6,550 nucleotides of DNA from Nitrososphaerales archaeon TH5896 (lineage in GTDB: Archaea; Thermoproteota; Nitrososphaeria; Nitrososphaerales; Nitrososphaeraceae). Of this stretch, positions 1 through 5,770 are shown piece after piece (within the stretch, counting starts at the first letter, position 1; every line of letters begins with the position of its first letter). The notes below the pieces were generated by a model. It worked only from the letters and a program-made list of their open reading frames with translations. It made no database searches and was not told the DNA's origin. The translations under genes were made by a program, and so were the position numbers. The stretch spans positions 1 to 6,550 of the forward strand of contig JAATVP010000168.1 of NCBI GenBank assembly GCA_014523625.1, read 5' to 3'.

Positions 1-380
1 GAATGAAGATTCATCTTAGAGTCTTGAAACAAGGGCTTTAATCCTGATTGATAAAAAGATAGTAATGAAGAGAGCTGATAGGAGTTCTTCGAATCAAATC
101 CACAGGCGAGTCCAGATCTAGAGAGCGCGATTTGACAAAGAAGATGATGTCGGCTTTTTTGAATAAATAGATTAAGAAAAAAACTTCCCTCAATATTTAG
201 GATTTGTCGTTGATCTTGGTTCAAAAACAATAAGAAACAAGTTAGAAACAGGGCTACTTGAATAAAAATAAGCTGAATCAAAACCCCTCTAAGGAGACTG
301 GCTTATTCTTAACCTGATCTCTGACAGTCATGAGATATTGAATCAGAATACGATTATTAATCGCTCAGATGAATGGGTGC
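1..380. other. gene-poor leader region with two coding-like shreds
   Basis: No open frame here has a credible start and a family signature. Two short plus-strand stretches read like protein. Positions 69-170 are 33 codons ending at TAG, with the end reading RDLTKKMMSAFLNK. Positions 176-265 are 29 codons ending at TAA, reading NFPQYLGFVVDLGSKTIRNK in the middle. They sit in different frames and neither has a start codon, so they may be a decayed gene or chance. A minus-strand frame is also open from about position 200 out through position 1, but has no recognisable motif. I see no tRNA, repeat or strong hairpin. Confidence 0.3.
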
Positions 381-388
381 AATATAAT
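381..388 (+). promoter_or_regulatory. candidate TATA box for the VOC gene
   Basis: The octamer AATATAAT lies about 74 nt before the start at 459. With an archaeal TATA-to-start distance of about 26 nt, transcription would begin near 411 and leave a leader of roughly 48 nt, which fits the presence of a ribosome binding site. The identical octamer precedes the transporter gene at 3291-3298. Inference from sequence only. Confidence 0.35.
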
Positions 389-443
389 TGCGTAGTAGCA
401 AAGAAATGATTAAGTTGAATCAAGCTTCAGTTGGCAATAAGTC

Positions 444-448
444 AGGAG
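444..448 (+). promoter_or_regulatory. Shine-Dalgarno-like AGGAG before the VOC start
   Basis: AGGAG ends 10 nt before ATG 459. An in-frame TAA at 438-440 closes the frame six codons upstream, so 459 is the only ATG available for the full domain. Leadered genes with an SD are the minority in this archaeal group, which makes the site worth noting. Confidence 0.4.
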
Positions 449-458
449 CATCGCTACT

Positions 459-950
459 ATGACACCACATTCCAACCAAATTGTCCCAATTAAAGGTCTC
501 TTCGAGGCCCACTTAACCGTCAGCAACCTACAGCGATCTATCGATTTCTACCGTGACAAATTGGGCCTTCAACTTGCTCTGAAGGTATCTGACAGGAATG
601 CAGCATTTTTCTGGATAGGAGATTCTCGTCGCTCGATGCTCGGATTATGGTCTATCGGTTCTACACCGCTTGGCCTGACCCTTCACATAGCATTCGACGT
701 GAATCTAAGTGATCTGTTGATCGCTCCAAAGCGTTTAAGAGATCAGGGAATTTCACCCTTAACTTTCTTAGGTGAGGAAACAGATGAACCAAGTGTGATT
801 GGATGGATGCCAGCGGCCGCTATTTACTTTCGAGATCCAGACGGTCACCTAATAGAGTTTCTGACAATGTTAGACATGGAACCAGACGCAGATCTTGGTA
901 TTGTCACCTGGTCAAATTGGATTGGTAGCCGAAACTTCCAAACAAGATAG
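459..950 (+). CDS. VOC superfamily (glyoxalase/bleomycin-resistance-like) protein
   Basis: This 163-aa protein has the vicinal oxygen chelate fold: two beta-alpha-beta-beta-beta modules forming a metal site. FEAHLTVSNLQRSIDFYRD (residues 15-33) is the first module, with candidate metal ligand H18. H76 in TLHIAF opens the second module, and E133 in FRDPDGHLIEFL (124-135) is the usual glutamate ligand. Family members include glyoxalase I, extradiol dioxygenases and thiol transferases such as FosA. Sequence alone does not fix the substrate, and the H/H/E set only says that it probably binds a divalent metal. The motif texture resembles VOC proteins of Firmicutes and Chloroflexi more than typical archaeal ones, so transfer from bacteria is possible. 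It is cytosolic, with no signal peptide, stands alone, and converges with the reductase gene downstream. The start is fixed by an upstream in-frame stop. Confidence 0.88.
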   Translation: MTPHSNQIVPIKGLFEAHLTVSNLQRSIDFYRDKLGLQLALKVSDRNAAFFWIGDSRRSMLGLWSIGSTPLGLTLHIAFDVNLSDLLIAPKRLRDQGISPLTFLGEETDEPSVIGWMPAAAIYFRDPDGHLIEFLTMLDMEPDADLGIVTWSNWIGSRNFQTR

Positions 951-961
951 AATGAATATGT

Positions 962-980
962 GTGACGACCAGAGTGTCGC
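962..980 (+). terminator. weak hairpin in the convergent gap
   Basis: GTGACG (962-967) can pair with TGTCGC (975-980) over a 7-nt loop, with two G-U pairs. It begins 12 nt after the VOC stop, between two converging genes. No T-run follows, so a terminator role is only a possibility. Confidence 0.18.
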
Positions 981-1077
981 CCGCATATCACCATCTTAAG
1001 CATCATATTCAACAAATGAACTAAATCAAGTTACTGAATTTAGGTGTTCGTTTACGTTTAAGCCAATATATAATATT

Positions 1078-1902
1078 CTAGTACCCGGTAAATTCTTCAA
1101 TCTCTATCCTTAGGTCTGGAATTCGTAAATCTTCTTGTAACAACTTTTGCATCGCTTTTAGCATACCAGGCGGTCCACAAATGTAGATTATTGAATCAGT
1201 CAATTCATCGTTGGTCATATATTTAGTTAGCAATTCCTTATTTATGAAACCGATTTCACCTTTCCAATCGCTTCCAGCAGCTGCCGCAGCAATGCTTGAG
1301 GAAGATCCTCCCTGACCTTCGCCTGTAATAGTGTAGATGATCTTTAGATTGTTATTTGCCTTGACACATTGATCAAAATCTGTTTTATAGAGGATATTCT
1401 TCTCATTTCTATTGGAATCAAACATCATAATTCTTATTGGCATGCGATTGTCTGTCGCGTATTTTACCATGCTTCTAAACGGGGTAACTCCTATGCCACC
1501 GGACAGAAATACAACGCGCTTAGAATTGTCGTCCTCAGGTAGTACAAAGCTTCCTACCGGAGCTGTAATCTTTATTGGAGTACCAATCTCTAAATTCGCA
1601 AGCTTCTTTTTGAACGGCGTATCCCTTATCCGTGTACTTATCAAGATGAATTCCTCTTCAGTCGGAGATGAAGCAATTGTAAAAGACCGCACAGGACCCT
1701 CTGCGTCCTCCTTAGTTTCAAGATCCATAGCAGCATACTGTCCCGCTTTGTAATCCAAATAATGGTTTTCCTGTTGAACATCTTTGCGATCCAGTTTAAA
1801 TGACATCATATCAGTACCTGGATGTGACGTGGTCTCTAACAATTTTAGTTGAAACTTTGATGGTCTAATAGACAGGACTACTTCACCGCATCTCGATAAC
1901 AT
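1078..1902 (-). CDS. FAD-dependent ferredoxin--NAD(P) reductase family oxidoreductase
   Basis: This 274-aa flavoprotein of the FNR superfamily moves electrons between NAD(P)H and a one-electron carrier. The FAD-binding barrel includes the R-x-Y-S-like motif RSFTIASSP (residues 72-80, Phe for Tyr) and the PVGSF loop (115-119). The nucleotide domain has GGIGVTP (135-141) and CGPPGM (242-247), and the chain ends in FTGY, as FNR proteins often do with an aromatic tail. There is no CxxxxCxxC ferredoxin domain, so an external carrier is needed. The Rieske ferredoxin encoded 98 bp upstream on the same strand is the obvious candidate. A low-complexity insert of Gly, Ser and Ala (198-210) lies in the nucleotide domain. 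A TAA two codons before the ATG closes the frame. The next Met is residue 32, so the first residues may be slightly over-called. Electron direction (reductase of ferredoxin or the reverse) cannot be told. Confidence 0.9.
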   Translation of the reverse strand: MLSRCGEVVLSIRPSKFQLKLLETTSHPGTDMMSFKLDRKDVQQENHYLDYKAGQYAAMDLETKEDAEGPVRSFTIASSPTEEEFILISTRIRDTPFKKKLANLEIGTPIKITAPVGSFVLPEDDNSKRVVFLSGGIGVTPFRSMVKYATDNRMPIRIMMFDSNRNEKNILYKTDFDQCVKANNNLKIIYTITGEGQGGSSSSIAAAAAGSDWKGEIGFINKELLTKYMTNDELTDSIIYICGPPGMLKAMQKLLQEDLRIPDLRIEIEEFTGY

Positions 1903-2000
1903 ACGGCATTACTAATGAAATCATGACCACATCATCCATGCCAATATCTCATCCAATAGTTCTCGTTTGTTTGTTCAGTAATAAAATCAAAATAGTAATG

Positions 2001-2309
2001 CTAAACTTCTACATAGACAGAATCATTTTCGACCGAAACTCTGTATGACCCTAGCGGCTCTAGTTTCTGAGGAAACCAGTTCAAATTGCCTGTTGTAACA
2101 TCCCACTTCGAGCCGTGCCATGGACATGTTAGCTCACTACCATTAAGCTCACCTTCATGAAGCTCTGCTCCTTGATGAGGGCAGGTATTGCTTGTAGCAT
2201 AATACTTTCCTTGAATATTTGCTACCAAAATATCTTTCTCGCCTGCTACGACATGTGTCATTTTTCCTTCAGGAATTTCAGAAACGTTTCCTACGTTAAT
2301 CTTTGCCAT
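2001..2309 (-). CDS. Rieske-type [2Fe-2S] ferredoxin
   Basis: This soluble 102-aa protein is one Rieske domain. The cluster ligands are clear: C43-P-H45 in the TCPHQGAEL box and C62-P-W-H65-G in the second box, giving C-x-H-x16-C-x2-H. The first box has Gln46-Gly where bc1-type proteins carry Cys in a disulfide, so this is a ferredoxin-type Rieske protein like BphF/NirD relatives rather than a bc1 subunit. It has no signal peptide or membrane anchor and should be cytoplasmic. Proteins of this size pass electrons to Rieske non-haem oxygenases, nitrite reductases or similar enzymes. No such acceptor is in the window. It lies between the reductase (98 bp downstream) and a broken membrane-protein gene (61 bp upstream), all on the same strand, and seems to have its own TATA box. 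Confidence 0.93.
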   Translation of the reverse strand: MAKINVGNVSEIPEGKMTHVVAGEKDILVANIQGKYYATSNTCPHQGAELHEGELNGSELTCPWHGSKWDVTTGNLNWFPQKLEPLGSYRVSVENDSVYVEV

Positions 2310-2338
2310 ACCCTTCGTCTACTTTGTAACACTTGTAC

Positions 2339-2344
2339 ATATAA
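2339..2344 (-). promoter_or_regulatory. candidate TATA box for the Rieske gene
   Basis: On the minus strand TTATAT is centred about 32 nt before the Rieske ATG (2309), which would place the transcript start a few bases before the start codon. A separate promoter would allow the ferredoxin and reductase to be expressed even though the upstream membrane gene is broken. Confidence 0.35.
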
Positions 2345-2370
2345 CTTTCTTACTATTTCTTTGGCAATAA

Positions 2371-2931
2371 TCATCCATTGCCACCTGACTTAGAAGTATT
2401 TATGTGAAACATGGTGCGTCGAATCAGATAAACGGGCATGATCACTAGTAATAGTGTAACAAATGTTATGATCATATAGATACCTGCATTATGATGGCTT
2501 AAAGAGTACACCTGATAAATCTGATTGTCTGAAATGACAAGGATCAATCCACTAAAGCCCATCATTCCGATTAGTGAGAATATTAGAAATAAGTTAAATG
2601 ATTCTCCGAAAAGCTTGATTGTCATATATGTTGCCGCTCCGACCATAATGAATGAGAGGTGTTGCATAACATGGACATAATAATGAGTTGAAGCGTAGTC
2701 AAAAATTTGAGGTACATGCCATACAAAAATGAGAGAACCAGCAATAACTATCCAGCTCCAAGAATGTGCACTGCAAGAATGTGTACTTGCGAATTCAAGT
2801 TCTGATTCTGCGTAGCTAGCATAGTGACATAGACCGATGCTATAGATGCGACAGACAAAGCGATACCTATTCCAAAAATAGCCTTGGATAACTGCGGATT
2901 CAATTTATAATAATATTCCTTATTTCTTCAT
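2371..2931 (-). pseudogene. CtaG/DUF1404-like multi-span membrane protein, frame broken twice
   Basis: Reading the minus strand from ATG 2931 gives M-K-K-stop. Skipping one base opens a frame (2921-2751) that reads KEYYYKLNPQLSKAIFG, a hydrophobic helix and QVHILAVHILGAG, then TAG at 2750-2748. Going back one base there opens the last frame (W at 2754 to stop at 2371), which runs through AGSLIFVWHVPQIFDYA, HYYVHVMQHLSF and several helices to SKSGGNG. Together the pieces make one protein of about 185 aa with about five membrane helices. The membrane-borne histidine motifs (HILAVH, WHVP, VHVMQH, SHH) recall CtaG-type cytochrome oxidase assembly factors and the archaeal DUF1404 family. That assignment is from memory of motif shape and is moderate at best. 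An ATG at 2667 could only start the C-terminal 98 residues. A second reading begins at TTG 2903 and needs only one frameshift. Either the gene is decaying or the assembly has indel errors. Confidence 0.68.
2758..2787 (-). repeat. 15-bp near-identical tandem duplication
   Basis: On the minus strand two adjacent 15-bp units, AGTACACATTCTTGC (2787-2773) and AGTGCACATTCTTGG (2772-2758), differ at two positions. In the broken membrane gene's middle frame they encode VHILA-VHILG. The copy boundary lies next to the one-base loss near 2757-2751, so slippage could have produced both, although an H-x4-H pattern is also natural in this family. Confidence 0.6.
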
Positions 2932-2955
2932 TATAAAAATTTTGACGATTACTAC

Positions 2956-2970
2956 ATTAAAAGGTATATA
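2956..2970 (-). promoter_or_regulatory. candidate promoter for the membrane-protein (pseudo)gene
   Basis: On the minus strand TATATA (2970-2965) and TTTTAAT (2962-2956) are centred about 36 and 28 nt before ATG 2931. The second spacing matches a leaderless archaeal transcript starting at that ATG. This supports 2931 as the original start, and hence the first frameshift near 2925-2922. Confidence 0.35.
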
Positions 2971-3290
2971 TCCGCACATTTGGTTGTTTCCCACCTCCAC
3001 ACCGTCTGAGTCGACTTGGTCGTTACATCACTTAGACAAGCAAATGCGAGATTTTGAAATGCAAACTGTGATTCATACATGTTATGTGATTTTATATTGG
3101 TCTAATTTGATACTCTCAGGATTCGTAATCGAACCATTGATAGCGCATCTTAGATCCGAGTTGCACAATTGATTTACTTGTTATTCTATATCATTAGATC
3201 TTGAAGGTAATTTACTTCCTGCCTTCACACAGCTAGTGAAAAAAGTCACTTAGGAATTTGCCGCCGCTTACTTAATTGATCAATAAAACA

Positions 3291-3298
3291 AATATAAT
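3291..3298 (+). promoter_or_regulatory. TATA box of the EamA transporter gene
   Basis: AATATAAT, preceded by an A-rich stretch that could be a BRE, is centred 25 nt before ATG 3320. This is the classic archaeal spacing for a transcript beginning at or next to the start codon, so the message should be leaderless. It supports the chosen start. Confidence 0.55.
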
Positions 3299-3319
3299 GA
3301 GGGATTCAACTGCGTTCTG

Positions 3320-4282
3320 ATGCATCATTCGCAATTACACGTAGTGTTATTAGCTATAATGATGTTATCACTTTTGTGGGGATCGAGCTTTATCGCGATC
3401 AAGATTATAGTTGATGAAGTTCAACCACTGGCATCATTTGGAATGCGTTTCTTCATCGCAGGTATATTGTTAGTAGCTACCCATTACATCTTCCTTCATA
3501 CTATTTATCGTCGATCAAATAAGAAAGACTACCAGAGTGATCAGATTAATAATAGACAACTCTGGAAAGGCTGGTTCCTATCAGCTCTATTCTTTATTGT
3601 GGGGGGACAGGGAATACTCGCGTTAGGTGCTCAGTACTTATCTTCAGGAGCTGCAGCTCTAATCAATTCTACCATACCGATTTGGGTAGCAATATTCATG
3701 TTGCTATTCCTTGGTAAAAAACCGACTAGATTAAGCATGGCAGGCATTACTGCTGGATTCATAGGACTAATCATTCTAGTTCTTCCTACTTTAGAAACAG
3801 AGGAATCTAGCTGGATTGGTGTCGTCTTACTGATTGTCAGCTCTATTTCTTGGGCGATAGGCTCATTATTTTCTAGCCCTGTTCGTGCCGCAGGTGAAAA
3901 ACGAGCAATTCTCTTGCCCACTGGCATGTTCATGGCGTTGGGTGGGTTAATTTTGCTAGCCTTGTGGGTAGTAACCGGTACCGGTGAAATTTCAACATTA
4001 AATACACTCTTCTCGACAGCGAATAATATACTGGGATCATTCTTGTTCCTTACCTTGGTATGCACTGCAGTTGGCTATGCTATATTTTACTGGCTCCTTG
4101 GATCTACTACCCCGTCATTGGCAAACACTTTTGCATATATTGTACCGGTAATAGCAGTATTCTTAGGTTGGGTAATACTTGGCGAATCAATTAGTTCTCA
4201 AACTATAATTGCCACAATTGTGATTTCAGCCGGTGTTGCAATGATGATAATAAGCCCAGCACCCAAAAAAACTAACAATTAA
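3320..4282 (+). CDS. EamA/DMT-family transporter (RhaT/YedA-like)
   Basis: This 320-aa inner-membrane protein is built of two EamA repeats of five helices each, the usual size and layout for the drug/metabolite transporter superfamily. Repeat 1 opens with LLWGSSFIAIKI (residues 18-29), the family's W-G-S/T-x-F signature, and continues through RFFIAGIL (43-50), ALGAQYLSSG (101-110) and TIPIWVAIFMLLFLG (118-132). Repeat 2 opens with SSISWAIGSLF (174-184) and ends with TFAYIVPVIAVFLGWVILGE (270-289), the helix 9-10 motif. A charged 20-residue cytoplasmic loop (64-83) and a KK-rich tail flank the helices. YedA-like members export small metabolites or amino acids, but the substrate is unknown here. 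The gene stands alone with its own TATA box and converges with the zinc-protein gene 65 bp downstream. Confidence 0.9.
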   Translation: MHHSQLHVVLLAIMMLSLLWGSSFIAIKIIVDEVQPLASFGMRFFIAGILLVATHYIFLHTIYRRSNKKDYQSDQINNRQLWKGWFLSALFFIVGGQGILALGAQYLSSGAAALINSTIPIWVAIFMLLFLGKKPTRLSMAGITAGFIGLIILVLPTLETEESSWIGVVLLIVSSISWAIGSLFSSPVRAAGEKRAILLPTGMFMALGGLILLALWVVTGTGEISTLNTLFSTANNILGSFLFLTLVCTAVGYAIFYWLLGSTTPSLANTFAYIVPVIAVFLGWVILGESISSQTIIATIVISAGVAMMIISPAPKKTNN

Positions 4283-4347
4283 AGTACTTCACATGATTTT
4301 GAGGACAATAATAGTAGATACCGTAATTAATAGAAGCGACGACGCTA

Positions 4348-5088
4348 TCAATGACTAGCCACTATGTTTACTACGAATACCTTGCCATGGTTTAGTTCAT
4401 CGCCATGAATCCTAAAAATTGCATACGTTCGATCTTTAACAATTTTTATAAAGTCAACCAGCTCCTCATCAGTTAAATGTGTGACCCTTTCATGTATCGC
4501 TCGGGTAACCCATCGCTTTGGATTAGAAACAGTGATTAAGTCGCAACTGTCAGCGGGAATTGAAACTTCCACTGCCTTTAAGCTTGTTCTATTACCTGTC
4601 CATTCCCTGACTGCGCTTAACATCACTCCCCGTATTTCGTTTCTGTAGAGATCCCTGAGGGCATTTTCCTTGTCCAATTTGTGATGTTGTATTTCCATCA
4701 GTCTTTCAAAATCACAACCGTGCCAAGTTAGTATTGGAATTGGTACGCGGTTGAATTTATCCTTGTATATACGTAAGGGAGAAGCAGTTAGGCAGGTTCG
4801 ACATACAAATCCGTTGACCCCGATTACCTCTAGATCTTCAAATTTAGGTTGTATTGGAAAATCTAAATCTTTGTTGGCATCAGAATAGCTTACATTGAAA
4901 CTATGATGTGATTCTCGGCTCGATATGGACGAGATCTCTTCTTTCAGCTTTTTCAATTCTGCAATCTTGCGAAGAAACTCTAATGACCGATCAAGGGGAT
5001 TCTTGTCTAATTGGGGAGCGTGGAAATTAGTATAAGGTCTGTTATGCAGTGACGTGTGAGACTCGAATCTTGAAGATTTAAAATACAT
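4348..5088 (-). CDS. zinc-binding-like protein of unknown function
   Basis: From ATG 5088 this is a 246-aa soluble protein that I cannot assign to a named family. Residues 34-54 are a charged, leucine-spaced helix likely to form a short coiled coil. FVCRTCL (94-100) followed by WHGCD (122-126) gives C96-x2-C99...H123-x-C125, a plausible zinc site. The second half has a conserved-looking mixed alpha/beta pattern with NPKRWVTRAIHERVTHLTDE (189-208) and ends VVNIVASH. There is no signal peptide or membrane helix. ATG 5088 is the first usual start codon in the frame, but the frame stays open upstream to 5220 and encodes a C2H2 finger (separate entry), so the true protein is probably about 40 residues longer. 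A C2H2 finger, a coil and a second zinc site suggest nucleic-acid or protein binding, perhaps regulation. This is inference only. Confidence 0.7.
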   Translation of the reverse strand: MYFKSSRFESHTSLHNRPYTNFHAPQLDKNPLDRSLEFLRKIAELKKLKEEISSISSRESHHSFNVSYSDANKDLDFPIQPKFEDLEVIGVNGFVCRTCLTASPLRIYKDKFNRVPIPILTWHGCDFERLMEIQHHKLDKENALRDLYRNEIRGVMLSAVREWTGNRTSLKAVEVSIPADSCDLITVSNPKRWVTRAIHERVTHLTDEELVDFIKIVKDRTYAIFRIHGDELNHGKVFVVNIVASH

Positions 5089-5230
5089 CCCTGAGGATTT
5101 GAAGGATGGCGAAAGATGATATGGTGAATGAATGTCCCTTACATGTCTCTCCTTATTCCAACGCCTTGAAAACTGCTTGGCACATACGAAGCAATAATGT
5201 TTATCTCTCAGATCGAATTGTCACCCCCAT
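5089..5230 (-). pseudogene. C2H2 zinc-finger N-terminus of the downstream gene, start lost or unusual
   Basis: The frame of the 4348-5088 gene continues upstream without a stop to 5220, and in it 5196-5128 encodes YCFVCAKQFS, RRWNKERHVRDIH. The zinc ligands are Cys 5193-5191, Cys 5184-5182, His 5145-5143 and His 5130-5128: a textbook C-x2-C-x12-H-x4-H with Phe at the core position. TGA at 5223-5221 closes the frame, and no ATG, GTG or TTG lies between it and the finger (CTG 5211 only). In the next frame ATG 5230 reads MGVTIRSER and then hits TAA at 5203. Dropping one base near 5207-5203 joins it to the finger. So either one extra base broke the gene, or the assembly has an error, or the start is non-canonical. 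Confidence 0.65.
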
Positions 5231-5260
5231 TTAAATGACACACTGTATTGGTGTGGTTGG

Positions 5261-5289
5261 AGTTACTCAGGGAGTAACTCGAGTTACTC
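5261..5289. promoter_or_regulatory. three-half-site operator-like array with 18-bp palindrome
   Basis: AGTTACTC occurs at 5261-5268, inverted at 5272-5279, and again direct at 5282-5289. Sites 2 and 3 form a perfect 18-bp palindrome (5272-5289). Sites 1 and 2 form an 8-bp inverted repeat around 3 nt. Sites 1 and 3 are 21 bp apart, two helical turns. The array lies 31 bp upstream of ATG 5230 of the zinc-finger gene. This fits an operator for a dimeric regulator, possibly autoregulatory. A hairpin in RNA is the alternative. Confidence 0.6.
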
Positions 5290-5482
5290 TTCGAGCAAGT
5301 CAAATTCCAGGCCATTTAGTATCCATTAGAACATTCTTGTTATTATACTTTTTTACATTAGAATATAGCAGAACTTTCGTAAACAGTCTATTAGTAACTG
5401 CATTCAAAATTTGATTCGAAGATGTAGAAGCACAGCTTTCCCACTCAAAGGCGTGCATCGTAAAAGGAAGTAAGAGGAAGTC

Positions 5483-5728
5483 ATGCAAATAAAGATGCGT
5501 TGTCCCATCTGCTTAAGTAATTCTATGTTAGTGCAAGATTTTTTCCGAGAGCAAAAGAGTTGAGTCTGGCAAAGCGCTGCCAAAGAAGAAAAAAGTGTTC
5601 TCACCCTACCCAACCGCCTTATACAGCGAGGACGCGATCTGCGTTGGGAAGGAGTAAATAATAAGTATGTCTTTGAGGGACCGAATTGGAACAAACTCTC
5701 AGAGCTTGCTTTGTTTTCGGAGAATTAA
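5483..5728 (+). pseudogene. small CPxC protein gene interrupted by in-frame TGA
   Basis: From ATG 5483, preceded by GAGG at 5474-5477, 26 codons read MQIKMRCPICLSNSMLVQDF and end at TGA 5561-5563. The same frame then stays open for 54 codons (VWQSAAKEEKSVLTLPNRL, IQRGRDLRWEGVNNKYVFEG, PNWNKLSELALFSEN) to TAA 5726. The whole would be about 81 aa, basic and soluble, with a CPIC half of a zinc site. I do not recognise the family. The residue choice on both sides of the TGA looks protein-like and shows no frame change, so a single nonsense mutation (or sequence error) in a formerly intact gene is the simplest reading. ATG 5495 is another possible start. The second part has no ATG of its own. The minus-strand frames over this stretch look like shadows. 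Confidence 0.45.
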
Positions 5729-5770
5729 TTTGCACATTGCTTGTTACTTTGTTTATTGATTGTTGTTACT
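5728..5770 (+). terminator. T-rich tract after the small interrupted gene
   Basis: Just after the TAA at 5726-5728 the plus strand is strongly T-rich (for example TTTGTTTATTGATTGTTGTT, 5748-5767) without a stem, as archaeal intrinsic terminators often are. No single long T-run is present, so confidence is low. Confidence 0.25.

Larger units (their letters stand above)
2932..3319. other. divergent intergenic region
   Basis: This 388-bp gap separates the minus-strand redox cluster from the plus-strand transporter and carries a promoter at each end. A 76-codon plus-strand frame (2942-3172) starts at TTG, overlaps the left promoter, and shows no motif. The minus strand has only a 42-codon frame from ATG 3080. 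I regard both as chance. A short inverted repeat, AGTGA..TCACT, near 3235-3250 is too weak to name. Otherwise nothing is visible. Confidence 0.5.

Noticed and set aside
82..102. TTCGAATC resembling a tRNA T-loop
   Set aside because: The flanking bases do not form a T stem, and no acceptor, D or anticodon arm is found around it.
1412..1753. 113-codon plus-strand frame
   Set aside because: It lies wholly opposite the well-supported reductase gene and has no motif.
2157..2393. 78-codon plus-strand frame
   Set aside because: It is antisense to the Rieske gene and its promoter, with low-information composition.
2942..3172. 76-codon plus-strand frame starting at TTG
   Set aside because: It covers the minus-strand promoter, lacks a TATA box or RBS, and shows no recognisable features.
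3631..4065. 144-codon minus-strand frame
   Set aside because: It is a shadow inside the EamA transporter, whose ten-helix frame is clear.
5561..5563. TGA read as selenocysteine
   Set aside because: No SECIS-like hairpin is evident, and this archaeal group is not known for selenocysteine use.
5300..5694. Two overlapping minus-strand frames of 62 and 96 codons
   Set aside because: The longer one mirrors the plus-strand CPxC frame. The shorter one has no promoter at the right distance and no motif. A real short protein at 5300-5488 cannot be excluded.
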